Notes: a model not told the origin generated them from the letters alone. Positions 16,282 to 25,534 are shown, counted from the first letter of the stretch. The stretch: 64,000 nt of DNA from Bacillus sp. CH140a_4T (GCF_008923725.1 NZ_WBPF01000005.1:790293-854292), one strand, 5' to 3'. A program made the numbers and translations.

Positions 16282-17607
16282 TTGGAACAATCAGCACATG
16301 AAGTAGCAAATTGGCAATATTATTTTGCAATTGCCGTATTTTTAGTCACGTACGGATTTATTATTTCTGAGAAATTGAATCGTGCTGTAATTGCATTATT
16401 CGGCGCTGCTATTATGATTATTTTTGGAGTTGTAGATTTACATACCGCTTTCACATCACATATTCAATGGGAAACGATCACCCTTTTAATTGGGATGATG
16501 ATTCTCGTACATATTACGAGTCAATCAGGCGTATTTGAATTTGTGGCCATTAAAGCGGCAAAAGCAGCTGGTGGAAAACCAATCCGCATTTTATTATTGC
16601 TATCCCTACTAACTGCTGTCGGATCAGCATTTTTGGACAACGTAACGACCGTCTTATTAATCGTTCCTGTTACACTATCCATTACACGTATTTTAAAAGT
16701 AAACCCTGTCCCTTATTTGATTTCAGAAGTACTATTTTCAAATATAGGCGGAACAGCAACACTAATCGGTGACCCACCGAACATTATGATCGGATCAGCA
16801 AATAAGCATTTAGATTTTAATGCCTTTTTACTAAACTTAGCTCCAATCGTAATTATTATTTCTATCGTTACACTTGGTATTATTTACTTTATGTATCGTA
16901 ACAAACTAAAAACAACACCTGAGCAAATTAAAATATTAATGGCATTGAACGAAAAAGATTATATTAAAGATCAAAGCCTCCTTTTAAAATCCATTTCAAT
17001 TTTAGGACTAACTATTTTAGGCTTTGTACTTCATTCTGTTATTCATGTAGACGCTGCCGTTATCGCGATGACAGGCGCTACACTTCTTATGCTAATTGGA
17101 GTAAAAGAACATGATATTGAAGATGTATTTGCCCACGTTGAATGGGTAACCATTTTCTTCTTCGCCGGACTATTCGTTCTCGTTGGCGGGTTAATTGATA
17201 TCAGGCTTATTTCTTCACTTGCAAAAGAAGTACTCGACGTAACAAATGGCGATATCGGTTTCGCTGCGGTACTTATTTTATGGGTATCAGGCATCGCATC
17301 TGCGACAATTGACAATATCCCATTTGTCGCAACGATGATTCCGCTTATTCAAGATTTAGCTACAGGACTCGGACTATCTGTCGACTCTCCGCAAATCGAA
17401 GTACTATGGTGGGCGTTATCACTTGGGGCTTGCTTAGGAGGAAACGGAACATTAATCGGAGCATCCGCAAACGTAGTCGTTGCTGGTATTGCAAAACGTG
17501 AAGGACATGCTTTCTCCTATATGGACTTCTTAAAAATTGGGTTACCGTTAACAATCATTGCATTACTATTATCACACGCTTATATATATTTGCGTTATTT
17601 AATGTAA
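16282..17607 (+). CDS. ArsB/NhaD-family ion transporter
   Basis: 441 residues with about 11-12 membrane spans. Two internally related motifs, GGTATLIGDPPNIMIGSA and GGNGTLIGASANVVVAGI, are the hairpin signatures of the ion transporter superfamily that includes ArsB, NhaD and SLC13 carriers; SAFLDNVTTVLLIVPV and SATIDNIPFVATMIPL are the paired helices before them. It may move arsenite, Na+ against H+, or a dicarboxylate; no arsenic resistance genes are nearby. The start is a TTG with AAGAAGGTGA 7 bases upstream. It is monocistronic with its own terminator. Confidence 0.86.
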   Translation: MEQSAHEVANWQYYFAIAVFLVTYGFIISEKLNRAVIALFGAAIMIIFGVVDLHTAFTSHIQWETITLLIGMMILVHITSQSGVFEFVAIKAAKAAGGKPIRILLLLSLLTAVGSAFLDNVTTVLLIVPVTLSITRILKVNPVPYLISEVLFSNIGGTATLIGDPPNIMIGSANKHLDFNAFLLNLAPIVIIISIVTLGIIYFMYRNKLKTTPEQIKILMALNEKDYIKDQSLLLKSISILGLTILGFVLHSVIHVDAAVIAMTGATLLMLIGVKEHDIEDVFAHVEWVTIFFFAGLFVLVGGLIDIRLISSLAKEVLDVTNGDIGFAAVLILWVSGIASATIDNIPFVATMIPLIQDLATGLGLSVDSPQIEVLWWALSLGACLGGNGTLIGASANVVVAGIAKREGHAFSYMDFLKIGLPLTIIALLLSHAYIYLRYLM

Positions 17608-17641
17608 AAGTTGTAGTGCGTGAAATTATATCGTCAAATAC

Positions 17642-17677
17642 AAAAGGTTTGCAGCACTATGCTGCAAACCTTTTTTC
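17642..17677. terminator. Bidirectional terminator
   Basis: AAAAGGTTTGCAGC and GCTGCAAACCTTTT pair with a 5-base loop and T-run between convergent genes. Confidence 0.9.
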
Positions 17678-17678
17678 A

Positions 17679-17906
17679 TCACCAAAATATACCGATAATT
17701 GCTAACCCACCTAATATCATACCACCAATTTGGCCAACGATTGCTGGTGATAGTTGAACACCTTTTCGCACTTCAACAACTGGTCTTTCATGCCTTAGTT
17801 GCTGCACTTCACTTTGCAGTTGATGTACACTTCCGTGTAATTCTTTAATTAGTTCCTTTAATTCAGCGACCTCTTCATTTACTGGTTTTGCTTTGTCTAA
17901 ATTCAT
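17679..17906 (-). CDS. 75-aa coiled-coil protein with C-terminal membrane tail
   Basis: Residues 8-40 are heptad-like (VAELKELIKELHGSVHQLQS onward) and residues 52-74 are a hydrophobic Gly-rich span, PAIVGQIGGMILGGLAIIGI, so it is probably tail-anchored. The shape recalls haemolysin XhlA-type phage proteins, but no holin or lysin is near. AAGGAG lies 9 bases before the ATG. Function unknown. Confidence 0.7.
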   Translation of the reverse strand: MNLDKAKPVNEEVAELKELIKELHGSVHQLQSEVQQLRHERPVVEVRKGVQLSPAIVGQIGGMILGGLAIIGIFW

Positions 17907-18005
17907 TTTGCATGACTCCTTATAAATTCAATCAGTACACTGTAAAATTTCGCCAATTATCATTATATCTCCTGCATACTACATATATAATTTCGAATGT
18001 ACTTT

Positions 18006-18557
18006 CTAACCTTGCAGCTCTATCCATTCATCCCTTAATATCCCCATAATCATACGATCAAAACACTTCCCATCTCTTTGAACTGCTTCTCTCATACAGC
18101 CTTCTATCTGAAAGCCCATTTTTTTATACAACTCAATAGCAGCTTTATTATAAGAAATAACATCTAGACCGACACGGTGTAAATTCAATTCATAGAAAGC
18201 ATATTTTAAGATAAGATGGATCGCTTCTCTTCCATATCCCTTTCCTCTATCATTTGCATCTCCTATACCAATTGCTAATAAACCCGTTCTGTTATTCCAC
18301 TCTATGCCATGAATTGCAACAAAACCAATTAAGCGATCTTCTTGAACTGTCCTTAACATGAAAGAAACACTATTCGATCTTCGCCCCTTTAATAACCCAT
18401 CACTCGCTATTTCCTTTAATGATAGTGGGAATGCTACATCTGTATCTACGTTTCTTAAATACTCACTATCTTCTTGCCACATAGCCATTACTACAGCATC
18501 TGCTTCTCTCATAGCTGATAATTTAATCGTTTTATTTTGAAAAAGATTCATTGTCAT
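18006..18557 (-). CDS. GNAT acetyltransferase, RimJ/RimL type
   Basis: 183 residues. The acetyl-CoA pyrophosphate loop is DRGKGYGREAI near residue 115, preceded by a LLAIGIGD strand and followed by LNLHRVGLDVISYNKAAIEL and YKKMGFQIEG, the order typical of RimJ/RimL-like N-acetyltransferases that modify protein N-termini or drugs. GGGGGAG lies 6 bases before the ATG. A 20-codon reading frame and a hairpin lie just upstream on the same strand, which may regulate it. The substrate is unknown. Confidence 0.85.
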   Translation of the reverse strand: MTMNLFQNKTIKLSAMREADAVVMAMWQEDSEYLRNVDTDVAFPLSLKEIASDGLLKGRRSNSVSFMLRTVQEDRLIGFVAIHGIEWNNRTGLLAIGIGDANDRGKGYGREAIHLILKYAFYELNLHRVGLDVISYNKAAIELYKKMGFQIEGCMREAVQRDGKCFDRMIMGILRDEWIELQG

Positions 18558-18601
18558 TTCAAACTCCCCCTTTATTAAATAATGGGGATACTTATTCTAG
18601 C

Positions 18602-18664
18602 CTATTTATCCCCTTGTTTCTTAAACTGTTTTTTAAACGGGATACTTACAATAAGCGCTGACAT
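18602..18664 (-). CDS. 20-codon leader peptide candidate before the acetyltransferase
   Basis: The frame MSALIVSIPFKKQFKKQGDK has AGAGGAGA 8 bases before its ATG and ends 44 bases before the acetyltransferase start. GGGGATA, overlapping its last codons, can pair with TATCCCC about 16 bases further on, close to the acetyltransferase ribosome site. This is the layout of translation-attenuation leaders of inducible resistance genes. Alternatively it is a small basic peptide in its own right, or chance. Confidence 0.45.
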   Translation of the reverse strand: MSALIVSIPFKKQFKKQGDK

Positions 18665-18817
18665 TGGCACATCTCCTCTACATTGAATTAACTTCATTTT
18701 ACATTTTTTTATTTTTTCAAACAAACTAATTATAGTTCTCTATCATTTAGAACTATAGTATACTTAATTATTCTTCAGATTATTCAATCAAAACAAGAAA
18801 TCACAGAGGGTGAAAAC

Positions 18818-19582
18818 ATGTTTTATGTAAAACAACTACTCTATTTTACTTATGAACAAGCATTATCCTGTTTATTCCCAGTCGTTATTTTCTTAACACT
18901 AGCCCTTTCAAAAATCATTTCCATCCCAGGGTTATACCGCTACGATTTCATACTCATCGTATGTCTTCTTATGCAGTGGATTATGTATAAGACTGGACTT
19001 GAGACGAAAGACGAATTAAAAGTAATTACTGTTTTTCACCTTATCGGGCTTTTACTAGAAATATATAAAGTACATTTCGGTTCATGGAGTTATCCAGAAG
19101 AGGCGTATTCAAAAGTTTTTGGAGTTCCACTTTACAGTGGCTTTATGTATGCAAGTGTTGCCAGTTACATATGCCAAGCGTGGAGAAGATTACATTTACA
19201 AATGTACCATTGGCCGAGAGCTATTTTTGCTATACCGCTAGGCGCTATGATTTACTTTAATTTTTTCACACATCATTTTCTATATGACTTTAGATGGGTA
19301 TTAACTATACTTTTATTCATCGTTTTCTTTCGGACATTTGTAGAATTTTCATTACGAGGCGTTACATATAAAATGCCACTCGTTCTCTCCTTTTTCCTTA
19401 TTGGTTTCTTTATTTGGATTGCAGAGAACATCGCAACATTTTTTGGAGCATGGCAATATCCAAATCAACGGGAAACGTGGAATCTTGTTCATTTAAGCAA
19501 AATTAGCTCATGGTTTTTACTCGTTGTTATTAGCATTATGATTGTTACACAACTCAAACATTTGAAAGAGTCGAAAAAATAA
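18818..19582 (+). CDS. DUF817 integral membrane protein (YoaT-like)
   Basis: 254 residues with about eight membrane spans. The conserved polar segments LLEIYKVHFGSWSYPEEAYS and FFGAWQYPNQRETWNLVHLS with the FFTHHFLYDFRW loop are the marks of the DUF817 family, to which B. subtilis YoaT belongs; its function is unknown. AGAGGGTGA stands before the ATG. It is a single gene ended by a terminator. Confidence 0.85.
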   Translation: MFYVKQLLYFTYEQALSCLFPVVIFLTLALSKIISIPGLYRYDFILIVCLLMQWIMYKTGLETKDELKVITVFHLIGLLLEIYKVHFGSWSYPEEAYSKVFGVPLYSGFMYASVASYICQAWRRLHLQMYHWPRAIFAIPLGAMIYFNFFTHHFLYDFRWVLTILLFIVFFRTFVEFSLRGVTYKMPLVLSFFLIGFFIWIAENIATFFGAWQYPNQRETWNLVHLSKISSWFLLVVISIMIVTQLKHLKESKK

Positions 19583-19604
19583 TGCTGATTATGTAAAAAT
19601 AGTT

Positions 19605-19640
19605 AGCCCATCACTCATTAGAAAGTGATGGGCTTTTTTA
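19605..19640 (+). terminator. Rho-independent terminator
   Basis: AGCCCATCACT and AGTGATGGGCT form an 11-bp stem, followed by T6. Confidence 0.88.
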
Positions 19641-19665
19641 CCTTCCTTATTAAAGTAGTTACATA

Positions 19666-20652
19666 TTATGAGCTACTACTAGCAGAAGATGTTGCTGCAG
19701 ATGAAGCGGCAATCGTTGCCATCATAGCTGCTTGTTGTGCTTGTATGAGGACTTCTATCATAGTTTGTAAACCTGTGTTGGTAGCTTTACTTTCTTCACC
19801 TTTCTGACTTACGAACAGTTGAATAGCAATAAGAATATTCGCATCTGTATGCCAACGGAATAATTTCTCCCCTTGCAATTTTTCAATCAACGCTTTAATA
19901 GCATAAATCTCTTTTTCTCCATCTTCAAGTAACGCTAATAGCCCGATTGCTGGATAATGCATCTGTTTCACTTTTACCTTTGCTTGTTTTAACAAATTCC
20001 ATATGTTTGTACATGTTGCAACTAACATTTCTTCACGGACATCCTTCTTTAGCGAAAGAATATGACTTAAAAATTGAAGATCATTCCCTTTACGCAAACC
20101 AGCTTTCGCTAGTTTCTGATAAAGACGTTCCACTCGGTCCATAAGTGTTTCTACATTCTCTGATTGTCCTGCTAGTAAAACCGCGAGCGGATAATCATTC
20201 GTACCTGTAAGAAAAAGATGATCCTCTTTCATGCGTTTATATACTTGCATCGAACGCTGAACGTGCGTGCCATGCTGTTCATTTTCTTCTGTTAAAAGCA
20301 CAGCTGCTGCGAGATAAGTAAATATACTTCGGCTAAAACCACCAGCAACCAATTGTTCATATAAATTTAAAAACTTCCGAAAAGCTTTCTTATAATCTGT
20401 AAAGTGAATATCTAAAGTTGCGGCCACCACAAAGCGATGATAAGACTTCAAGTATGAAAACATCCCTACCTGATTCTTAATATAACTACTAATTTCTAAA
20501 AAACGTCCGAGATCAAATGATTTATCACTACTTGCATACATAGCAGCAATCATCATTCCAGTTCGAGAATCACTCGTTTTCCATTTTAGTTCTCCCTTTA
20601 ACTGTCCATATGTATGTGTGTATTGCTCCAACTTTTGTTCTAATGTAATCAT
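19666..20652 (-). CDS. DUF4003 family protein
   Basis: A 328-residue soluble, helix-rich protein with repeated helical hairpins (FLEISSYIKNQVGMFSYLKS, YEQLVAGGFSRSIFTYLAAA) that looks like an alpha-solenoid. The C-terminus is a low-complexity Ala/Ser tail of about 20 residues. The family is DUF4003, of unknown role. The ATG at 20652 has GGGGTGA 5 bases in front; a longer frame to 20715 has no ribosome site. Confidence 0.8.
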   Translation of the reverse strand: MITLEQKLEQYTHTYGQLKGELKWKTSDSRTGMMIAAMYASSDKSFDLGRFLEISSYIKNQVGMFSYLKSYHRFVVAATLDIHFTDYKKAFRKFLNLYEQLVAGGFSRSIFTYLAAAVLLTEENEQHGTHVQRSMQVYKRMKEDHLFLTGTNDYPLAVLLAGQSENVETLMDRVERLYQKLAKAGLRKGNDLQFLSHILSLKKDVREEMLVATCTNIWNLLKQAKVKVKQMHYPAIGLLALLEDGEKEIYAIKALIEKLQGEKLFRWHTDANILIAIQLFVSQKGEESKATNTGLQTMIEVLIQAQQAAMMATIAASSAATSSASSSS

Positions 20653-20853
20653 AGTATTCACCCCTATTTCTAATTCTTCTCTATTATTATACGTATATTC
20701 CATATTTAGGAACAAGCTATCTCATACAGATTTTACAGCTTTATACTTTCTTCTGAATTATCTTCAATATTTTTCTATTATGTAAAACAAAATAACAATA
20801 ACTATCCCTACTTCATCAGTATCACGATGGTAATCATTCAAGAAATTCAATAA

Positions 20854-20889
20854 ACAAAAAAGATAGATAATAAATTATCTACCCTTTTT
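20854..20889 (-). terminator. Probable terminator of the DinB-like gene at 20951
   Basis: AGATAATTTATTATCT forms the core of an imperfect stem on the minus strand, flanked by A- and T-runs, 60 bases beyond the gene end. The 298 bases from 20653 to 20950 hold nothing else that I can support. Confidence 0.55.
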
Positions 20890-20950
20890 GTCTATATATT
20901 ATTTAACATTACACCTTTATTGTGATTTCGTTTTTTATATGCAATTAAAA

Positions 20951-21406
20951 CTAAAGAGCCTTAATAATACGTTCCATCGCCTTCATTTGCCCAATATGAT
21001 CAGCTTCATGATAAAGCATCATACCGTATAGCTCCCCTACTGTTTCCAGTCCTAGGAATGGCTCTGGCAATTTATTTTCAAATGCTTCTGCTGGAATTTC
21101 GTTAATATTTTTTGCTTGTTCTTTTAATTGAGCCGTTAACACTTCTAACGTTGGTCCTTCTGTTTTCCATTTAGACGGTCTTGATCCATATCCAAACATG
21201 CCTGGATATTCAGTTGGTAATTGTTTGAATTCTTTTCCAAACATGAAAACTTCTGCTGCCGTTAACACATGACCGATATGCCAACGAATGGTATTATTAA
21301 AACCTTCTGGCTGTGTATCCACAGTTTTATCGTCTAGCGTCTCCATAAATTTAAGCAATTCCCCACGCGTTATTTCAAATTGTTTTAAGCCAACTAGTCT
21401 ATTCAT
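20951..21406 (-). CDS. DinB-family metal-binding protein
   Basis: A 151-residue four-helix protein of the DinB/YfiT superfamily. Histidines occur where the metal triad lies: RWHIGHVLTAAEV in helix 2 and MLYHEADHIGQMKAM in the last helix. Family members are often bacillithiol-dependent S-transferases or hydrolases; BshB2 is encoded 5 kb away, but no direct link is shown. The ATG at 21406 has GGGGA 8 bases before it; the ATG seven codons upstream lacks a site. Confidence 0.82.
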   Translation of the reverse strand: MNRLVGLKQFEITRGELLKFMETLDDKTVDTQPEGFNNTIRWHIGHVLTAAEVFMFGKEFKQLPTEYPGMFGYGSRPSKWKTEGPTLEVLTAQLKEQAKNINEIPAEAFENKLPEPFLGLETVGELYGMMLYHEADHIGQMKAMERIIKAL

Positions 21407-21611
21407 TTGATCGTTCCCCTTCTTCATGTACCATTTATTATGAACTAAGAATGTTCAACTTATTAAAGTTTCACCTTGTTTAATCTATCAGAAACAATGA
21501 AGAAATACATCTAATATGCTTAGTAAAAATAATAAAAAGGTTCACCCCTCGTACATATAGAATTATTTACTACACAAATAGTTTAGTAAATAAAAGAGGA
21601 GTGTTAATTTC

Positions 21612-22100
21612 ATGTTACATGTTTTAAAACAACAATATAATCTTATTAGCTCTACAAGAGAAACGCTATTTTCATTTTTGGAAGAAATCCCACTAGAAAA
21701 ATTACATAGCACAATTACTAATTTCGGAAGCGGCAGTATTATAAAGACACATATTCATGTAGCCGATTGCTATCGATACTGGCTTGGATCATTTGCATTT
21801 AAGCAAAAGCGAGCAGATTTTTCATTTGCTAGCGATTATGAAATTGAGCATGCAGATGTCGCGAAAGTCCGTGATAGATTTAAGTTAGTAGATGAGACTG
21901 TACTACGCTTTTTAGATGAATACAATGACCGTTGGCTCGAAAATTTAGCAAATGAAGTGAAATGGCAAAAAGAGCCTTGGAGTACAACTCCACTATGGCT
22001 TTTAACTCATACAGAAACTCATGAGTTTCACCATAAAGGACAAATTGTATCAATGGCTCGTCACCTTGGATATACTCCTCCTGATACAGATCTTAGTTAA
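21612..22100 (+). CDS. DinB-family protein
   Basis: 162 residues with the four-helix DinB layout: helix 2 has SIIKTHIHVADCYRYWLGSF and the last helix has THTETHEFHHKGQIVSMARH, giving the His residues for a metal site. It is divergent from the DinB gene at 20951, and the two proteins share only the fold. AGAGGAG precedes the ATG. A terminator follows. The substrate is unknown; thiol-transferase or metal-dependent hydrolase activity is typical of the family. Confidence 0.82.
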   Translation: MLHVLKQQYNLISSTRETLFSFLEEIPLEKLHSTITNFGSGSIIKTHIHVADCYRYWLGSFAFKQKRADFSFASDYEIEHADVAKVRDRFKLVDETVLRFLDEYNDRWLENLANEVKWQKEPWSTTPLWLLTHTETHEFHHKGQIVSMARHLGYTPPDTDLS

Positions 22101-22159
22101 TGCAATAGTTCTAAATATCTATCAAAAGCTTTAGTCAAATAAAAATCAAACAACTATAA

Positions 22160-22197
22160 AGAGCCTTACTACAGTAAAATATAGCAAGGCTCTTTCA
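22160..22197 (+). terminator. Rho-independent terminator
   Basis: AGAGCCTT pairs with AAGGCTCT, with partial pairing inside a larger loop and a short T-run. Confidence 0.65.
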
Positions 22198-22245
22198 TCT
22201 TCATATCAACATTAAATAAAAGCTCTTAACACATTTATAATACTA

Positions 22246-22722
22246 TCAATACCAAATAGTCTCCGCATAATTATATGCATCACTATTTGGAATGGCATGT
22301 TTCCCCTGTGCTTGCGCCTTTCTTGGATCTAAATCATATACCATTGGCGTATAGCACGATGTTTGCCCTTTATTCACAACACCATTTCCTCCAGCACTTC
22401 CGCAAGTATATGCCTTTCCATCTGTTTTTCTTACGATTCTTGCATCAGCTTCATTATTATATACTGCTGCACGAGTTACTGTAACTTTTGCCCATGCTGT
22501 CTTACACGTTGTACTAAATTTTAATTCCACATAAGAATTGGAATCAATCCACTTCTTTTCTTTCGTTACTGCGGATTGGTCACAGCTATTGTAATACGGA
22601 CTTTTCCCATCATACGAATGATCTTCTGCATATGCTTTATCATTATTCGTCGTACTAAACACACTAGTTAAAACGAGCAATGATAGACAAAAACATGCGC
22701 TTAGCTTTTTTAAAAGTTTCAA
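22246..22722 (-). CDS. Secreted DUF2690-family protein, Cys-containing paralogue
   Basis: 158 residues with a signal peptide of about 34 residues (LLKKLSACFCLSLLVLTSVF then DKAYA). The mature part begins with YDGKSPYYNSCDQSA and has four cysteines, likely two disulfides, with a CKTAWAKVTV core shared with the upstream gene. DUF2690 proteins such as B. subtilis YjfA are secreted and of unknown role. The TTG at 22722 is chosen because AAAAGGAG lies 9 bases before it. It follows its paralogue by 16 bases in one operon. Confidence 0.82.
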   Translation of the reverse strand: MKLLKKLSACFCLSLLVLTSVFSTTNNDKAYAEDHSYDGKSPYYNSCDQSAVTKEKKWIDSNSYVELKFSTTCKTAWAKVTVTRAAVYNNEADARIVRKTDGKAYTCGSAGGNGVVNKGQTSCYTPMVYDLDPRKAQAQGKHAIPNSDAYNYAETIWY

Positions 22723-22738
22723 AGTATTCCACTCCTTT

Positions 22739-23251
22739 TTAATAGCGTCCTGTTTTTCCATAACCATTATTAAACGTAACCGCTTCAGCATCTGCTGTGT
22801 ATCCGAAATCAGCAGTTAAATCAAATACCATTCCTGTATAAGTGCTCGTTTGACCTGTTTTTATTGTGCCGTTTCCCTGATTAGAAGTGACTGATTTTTG
22901 GAATACACCATTTTTGTATTTATTCACAACAGCGTACGCATACACTCCTCCAGAAACAGCTGGTGCTGGTTGATCTAAAACAAACTTAGCCCAAGCTGCA
23001 TGACATTTATTACTGTAACGTAAATACACTGTCCCTACTTTTTTACTACCTTCGTACACCGCTGTAGACTTTGCATTAAATCCATCTGCATCACACGTTG
23101 TACTGCCTCCGTACACTTTCGTTGTAGCCGGATTTTTTCCGTCGTAATAACTACTTAAATCAGTAGCTGCAAATGTACTTCCTTGGAAACTAAATAAGAC
23201 ACCTATACTTGCCGCACTTAACACGCATACTTTCATTAACTTTTTAAACAT
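22739..23251 (-). CDS. Secreted DUF2690-family protein
   Basis: 170 residues with a signal peptide of about 28 residues ending FQGSTFAA. The mature part has YYDGKNPATTKVYGGSTTCD and RYSNKCHAAWAKFVLDQPAP, the YDGK and C-x-AWAK elements of DUF2690. It has two cysteines, against four in the downstream paralogue. GGGGAGA precedes the ATG at 23251. The pair looks like a tandem duplication that has diverged; both would act outside the cell. Confidence 0.82.
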   Translation of the reverse strand: MFKKLMKVCVLSAASIGVLFSFQGSTFAATDLSSYYDGKNPATTKVYGGSTTCDADGFNAKSTAVYEGSKKVGTVYLRYSNKCHAAWAKFVLDQPAPAVSGGVYAYAVVNKYKNGVFQKSVTSNQGNGTIKTGQTSTYTGMVFDLTADFGYTADAEAVTFNNGYGKTGRY

Positions 23252-23469
23252 TTTAAATTCTCCCCTCAAAATAAGTACGTATAATAAAGACAATTCCCCC
23301 CCCTATGTACGCCCCTCCTTTCATACTTCCTAGAGGCATTTTACAGAAACGAATAAACGTTGTAAATTTCCTTATGATTATTGGAATATACGAAGAAATT
23401 TACTTAGCCGTCTAAGAAAAAAAGTTGAGAAATACACATTTTATAGCATTCTTCATTTAAAACATAAAA

Positions 23470-23506
23470 GAACCGATACTTGTTACATGCAAGCATCGGT
23501 TCGTTA
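23470..23506 (-). terminator. Terminator of the LysR gene
   Basis: GAACCGAT and ATCGGTTC pair on the minus strand with further pairing inside, then TTTT, 50 bases beyond 23553. The remaining sequence between 23252 and 23469 holds only the upstream region of the DUF2690 pair. Confidence 0.7.
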
Positions 23507-23552
23507 TACAAAAGTGCCATTTTTCTTTTATATAAAATAAATATTTCTCCAC

Positions 23553-24446
23553 TTAATCTGTTGTAAAAAACTCCCTCGTCACATCAATAAATTGCTGTAG
23601 TGGCACTGTCATCCATTTATCTTTATGCCAAGCAATTTGTGTATAAATCGGTGAGATTGCACTCTCTAAATATAACTCTTCTATCGTCCCCTCTCGTATA
23701 TCTTTTTCTACTACTATTGCTGGTAACACAGCTATTCCTAAATCTGCAATAACACATTGTTTAATTGCCTCGACACTAACAAACTCAATCTTATTTGCTG
23801 GATACACATCTTCCTTACGAAATAGCTCTTCAAATAAAGTCCGATACGAGCAACCAAGCTCCGTTAATAAAAGTGTCTCACTTTCTAAATCTTTTGTAGA
23901 AATGGAAGGTTGTTCAAGTAAACGATGCCCTGAAGCAGCTACTACCTTTAATTCTTCTTTCATAAGCGGCTCCACATGTAAAGCATCTTCTGTTTTACAT
24001 TCATCCAAAATAAAGGCAAGATCGACTTTTCCCTCCATCAATTGTTCCTTCGCATCTTTATTGGAATGCGCTGGTTTAAATATAAGCTTTATTTGAGGAA
24101 ATTGTGCTTTAAACCTCTTTAATATAGAAGGCAGTCTATATGTACATTGACTTTCCTGCGCACCGATTATTAACGTACCTTCTATTTCCTCATCATCTTT
24201 CACAGCCATTTTTGCTTCGTTACTGAGTGCAATCATCTTGTCGGCATATAGTTGAAACTTTCTACCTGCTTCAGTTAAAAAAAGACGTTTTCCTAATCTT
24301 TCAAATAACGGCGTACCTAGCTCAGCCTCTAACGTTTTAATTTGCGCCGTTACGCTCGATTGAGCAAAGTTTAATTTCTTCGCAGTTTGCGTAAAATTCA
24401 AAGTGTCCGCCGCTACTTTAAATGTAATTAATTGTTTTATCTCCAT
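23553..24446 (-). CDS. LysR-family transcription regulator
   Basis: 297 residues. The winged-helix domain covers about residues 1-60 (FTQTAKKLNFAQSSVTAQIK is the helix-turn-helix) and a periplasmic-binding-protein-like sensor domain follows. It is divergent from the quinone reductase gene at 24569, and an inverted repeat (24462-24482) lies just before its own start, so it probably controls itself and that gene. The inducer is unknown. Confidence 0.88.
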   Translation of the reverse strand: MEIKQLITFKVAADTLNFTQTAKKLNFAQSSVTAQIKTLEAELGTPLFERLGKRLFLTEAGRKFQLYADKMIALSNEAKMAVKDDEEIEGTLIIGAQESQCTYRLPSILKRFKAQFPQIKLIFKPAHSNKDAKEQLMEGKVDLAFILDECKTEDALHVEPLMKEELKVVAASGHRLLEQPSISTKDLESETLLLTELGCSYRTLFEELFRKEDVYPANKIEFVSVEAIKQCVIADLGIAVLPAIVVEKDIREGTIEELYLESAISPIYTQIAWHKDKWMTVPLQQFIDVTREFFTTD

Positions 24447-24461
24447 TTATCGTCCCTCTTT

Positions 24462-24482
24462 TCAATCGATATTTCCGATTGA
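24462..24482. promoter_or_regulatory. Probable LysR operator
   Basis: TCAATCG and CGATTGA flank a 7-base AT-rich centre. The site contains the T-N11-A type dyad of LysR regulators and lies 16 bases upstream of the LysR gene start, in the divergent promoter region. Confidence 0.6.
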
Positions 24483-24568
24483 TTTCATCGAAATAATCCT
24501 CTTTGTCTATTGATATTTGTATTGTATGATAAAGAGCATCGACAAACAATAAAATGGAGGTATTCCAT

Positions 24569-25534
24569 ATGAAAGCACTTTGTTTTGAACAGTTTGGAAG
24601 TCCAGATGTACTACAATATAAAGAAATTCATGATCCAATCATAAATCCAAATGAAATTCTTATCCGTACGACAGCAATCGGATTAAACTTTGCTGATATT
24701 TATAGACGCCGCGGTGATTATCATCTCGCTGGCAACCCGCCTTATATATTAGGTTATGAAGCGGCTGGCATTGTTGAAAAAGTAGGAGCTGACGTTACGA
24801 ATATTAATCCTGGAGACCGTATTGCATTTGCTGATGTCCCATTTGCAAATGCAGAACTAGTTGCCATTCCATCAGAGAAAGCAATTAAGCTTCCAGATTC
24901 TATCTCTTTTGAAACAGCCGCTTCTGTCTTATTACAAGGATTAACAGCAGACTATTTAACGAAAGATAGCTATCAAATAAAACAAGATGATATAGCTTTA
25001 GTACACGCAGCAGCTGGCGGTGTTGGGCAACTTCTTATTCAAATAATTAAACTACTAGGCGGAAAAGCAATCGGCCTCACGTCATCAAAAGAAAAAGCAA
25101 AGATAGCTGCATTAGCTGGTGCTGATCACGTTTTTTTATATACGGAAGCATGGCATACAAAAGTACTTGAAATAACAAATGGTCATGGAGTAAATGTTGT
25201 ATATGAATCAGTAGGTTCTACATTAGAGGAAAGTTTTAGCGCTACTAAAACTGGTGGTACTGTCGTATTTTACGGAATGGCCGGTGGTAATCCTGCGCCC
25301 GTTGATCCGCGTATGCTTATGGATACTTCGAAAACTTTAACTGGCGGAGACCTTTGGAACGTGCTTATATCTTATGAAGAGAGAAAGGAACGCTCCTCTC
25401 AATTATTCGAATGGATTACGGCTGAAAAATTAAAAATCGCAAATCCTACTACATTCTCTTTACAAGACGGTGCCCGTGCCCATGAATTATTAGAGAGCAG
25501 AAAAAGCACCGGGAAGATTTTATTAATTCCTTAA
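24569..25534 (+). CDS. NADPH:quinone oxidoreductase, zinc-independent MDR type
   Basis: 321 residues. The N-terminal GroES-like domain reads MKALCFEQFGSPDVLQYKEI, LNFADIYRRRGDY is the family signature, and HAAAGGVGQLLIQIIKLLGG near residue 150 binds NADPH. These QorA-like enzymes reduce quinones or enones with NADPH. GGAGG lies 8 bases before the ATG at 24569; an earlier in-frame ATG at 24554 overlaps that site. A -35/-10 pair (TTGTCT, 16 bases, TATGAT) lies near 24505-24533. Control by the divergent LysR protein is likely. Confidence 0.87.
   Translation: MKALCFEQFGSPDVLQYKEIHDPIINPNEILIRTTAIGLNFADIYRRRGDYHLAGNPPYILGYEAAGIVEKVGADVTNINPGDRIAFADVPFANAELVAIPSEKAIKLPDSISFETAASVLLQGLTADYLTKDSYQIKQDDIALVHAAAGGVGQLLIQIIKLLGGKAIGLTSSKEKAKIAALAGADHVFLYTEAWHTKVLEITNGHGVNVVYESVGSTLEESFSATKTGGTVVFYGMAGGNPAPVDPRMLMDTSKTLTGGDLWNVLISYEERKERSSQLFEWITAEKLKIANPTTFSLQDGARAHELLESRKSTGKILLIP

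Noticed and set aside
17679-17906. XhlA-like phage protein as a sign of a prophage
   Set aside because: The resemblance is limited to a coiled coil plus tail anchor, and no phage gene is nearby.
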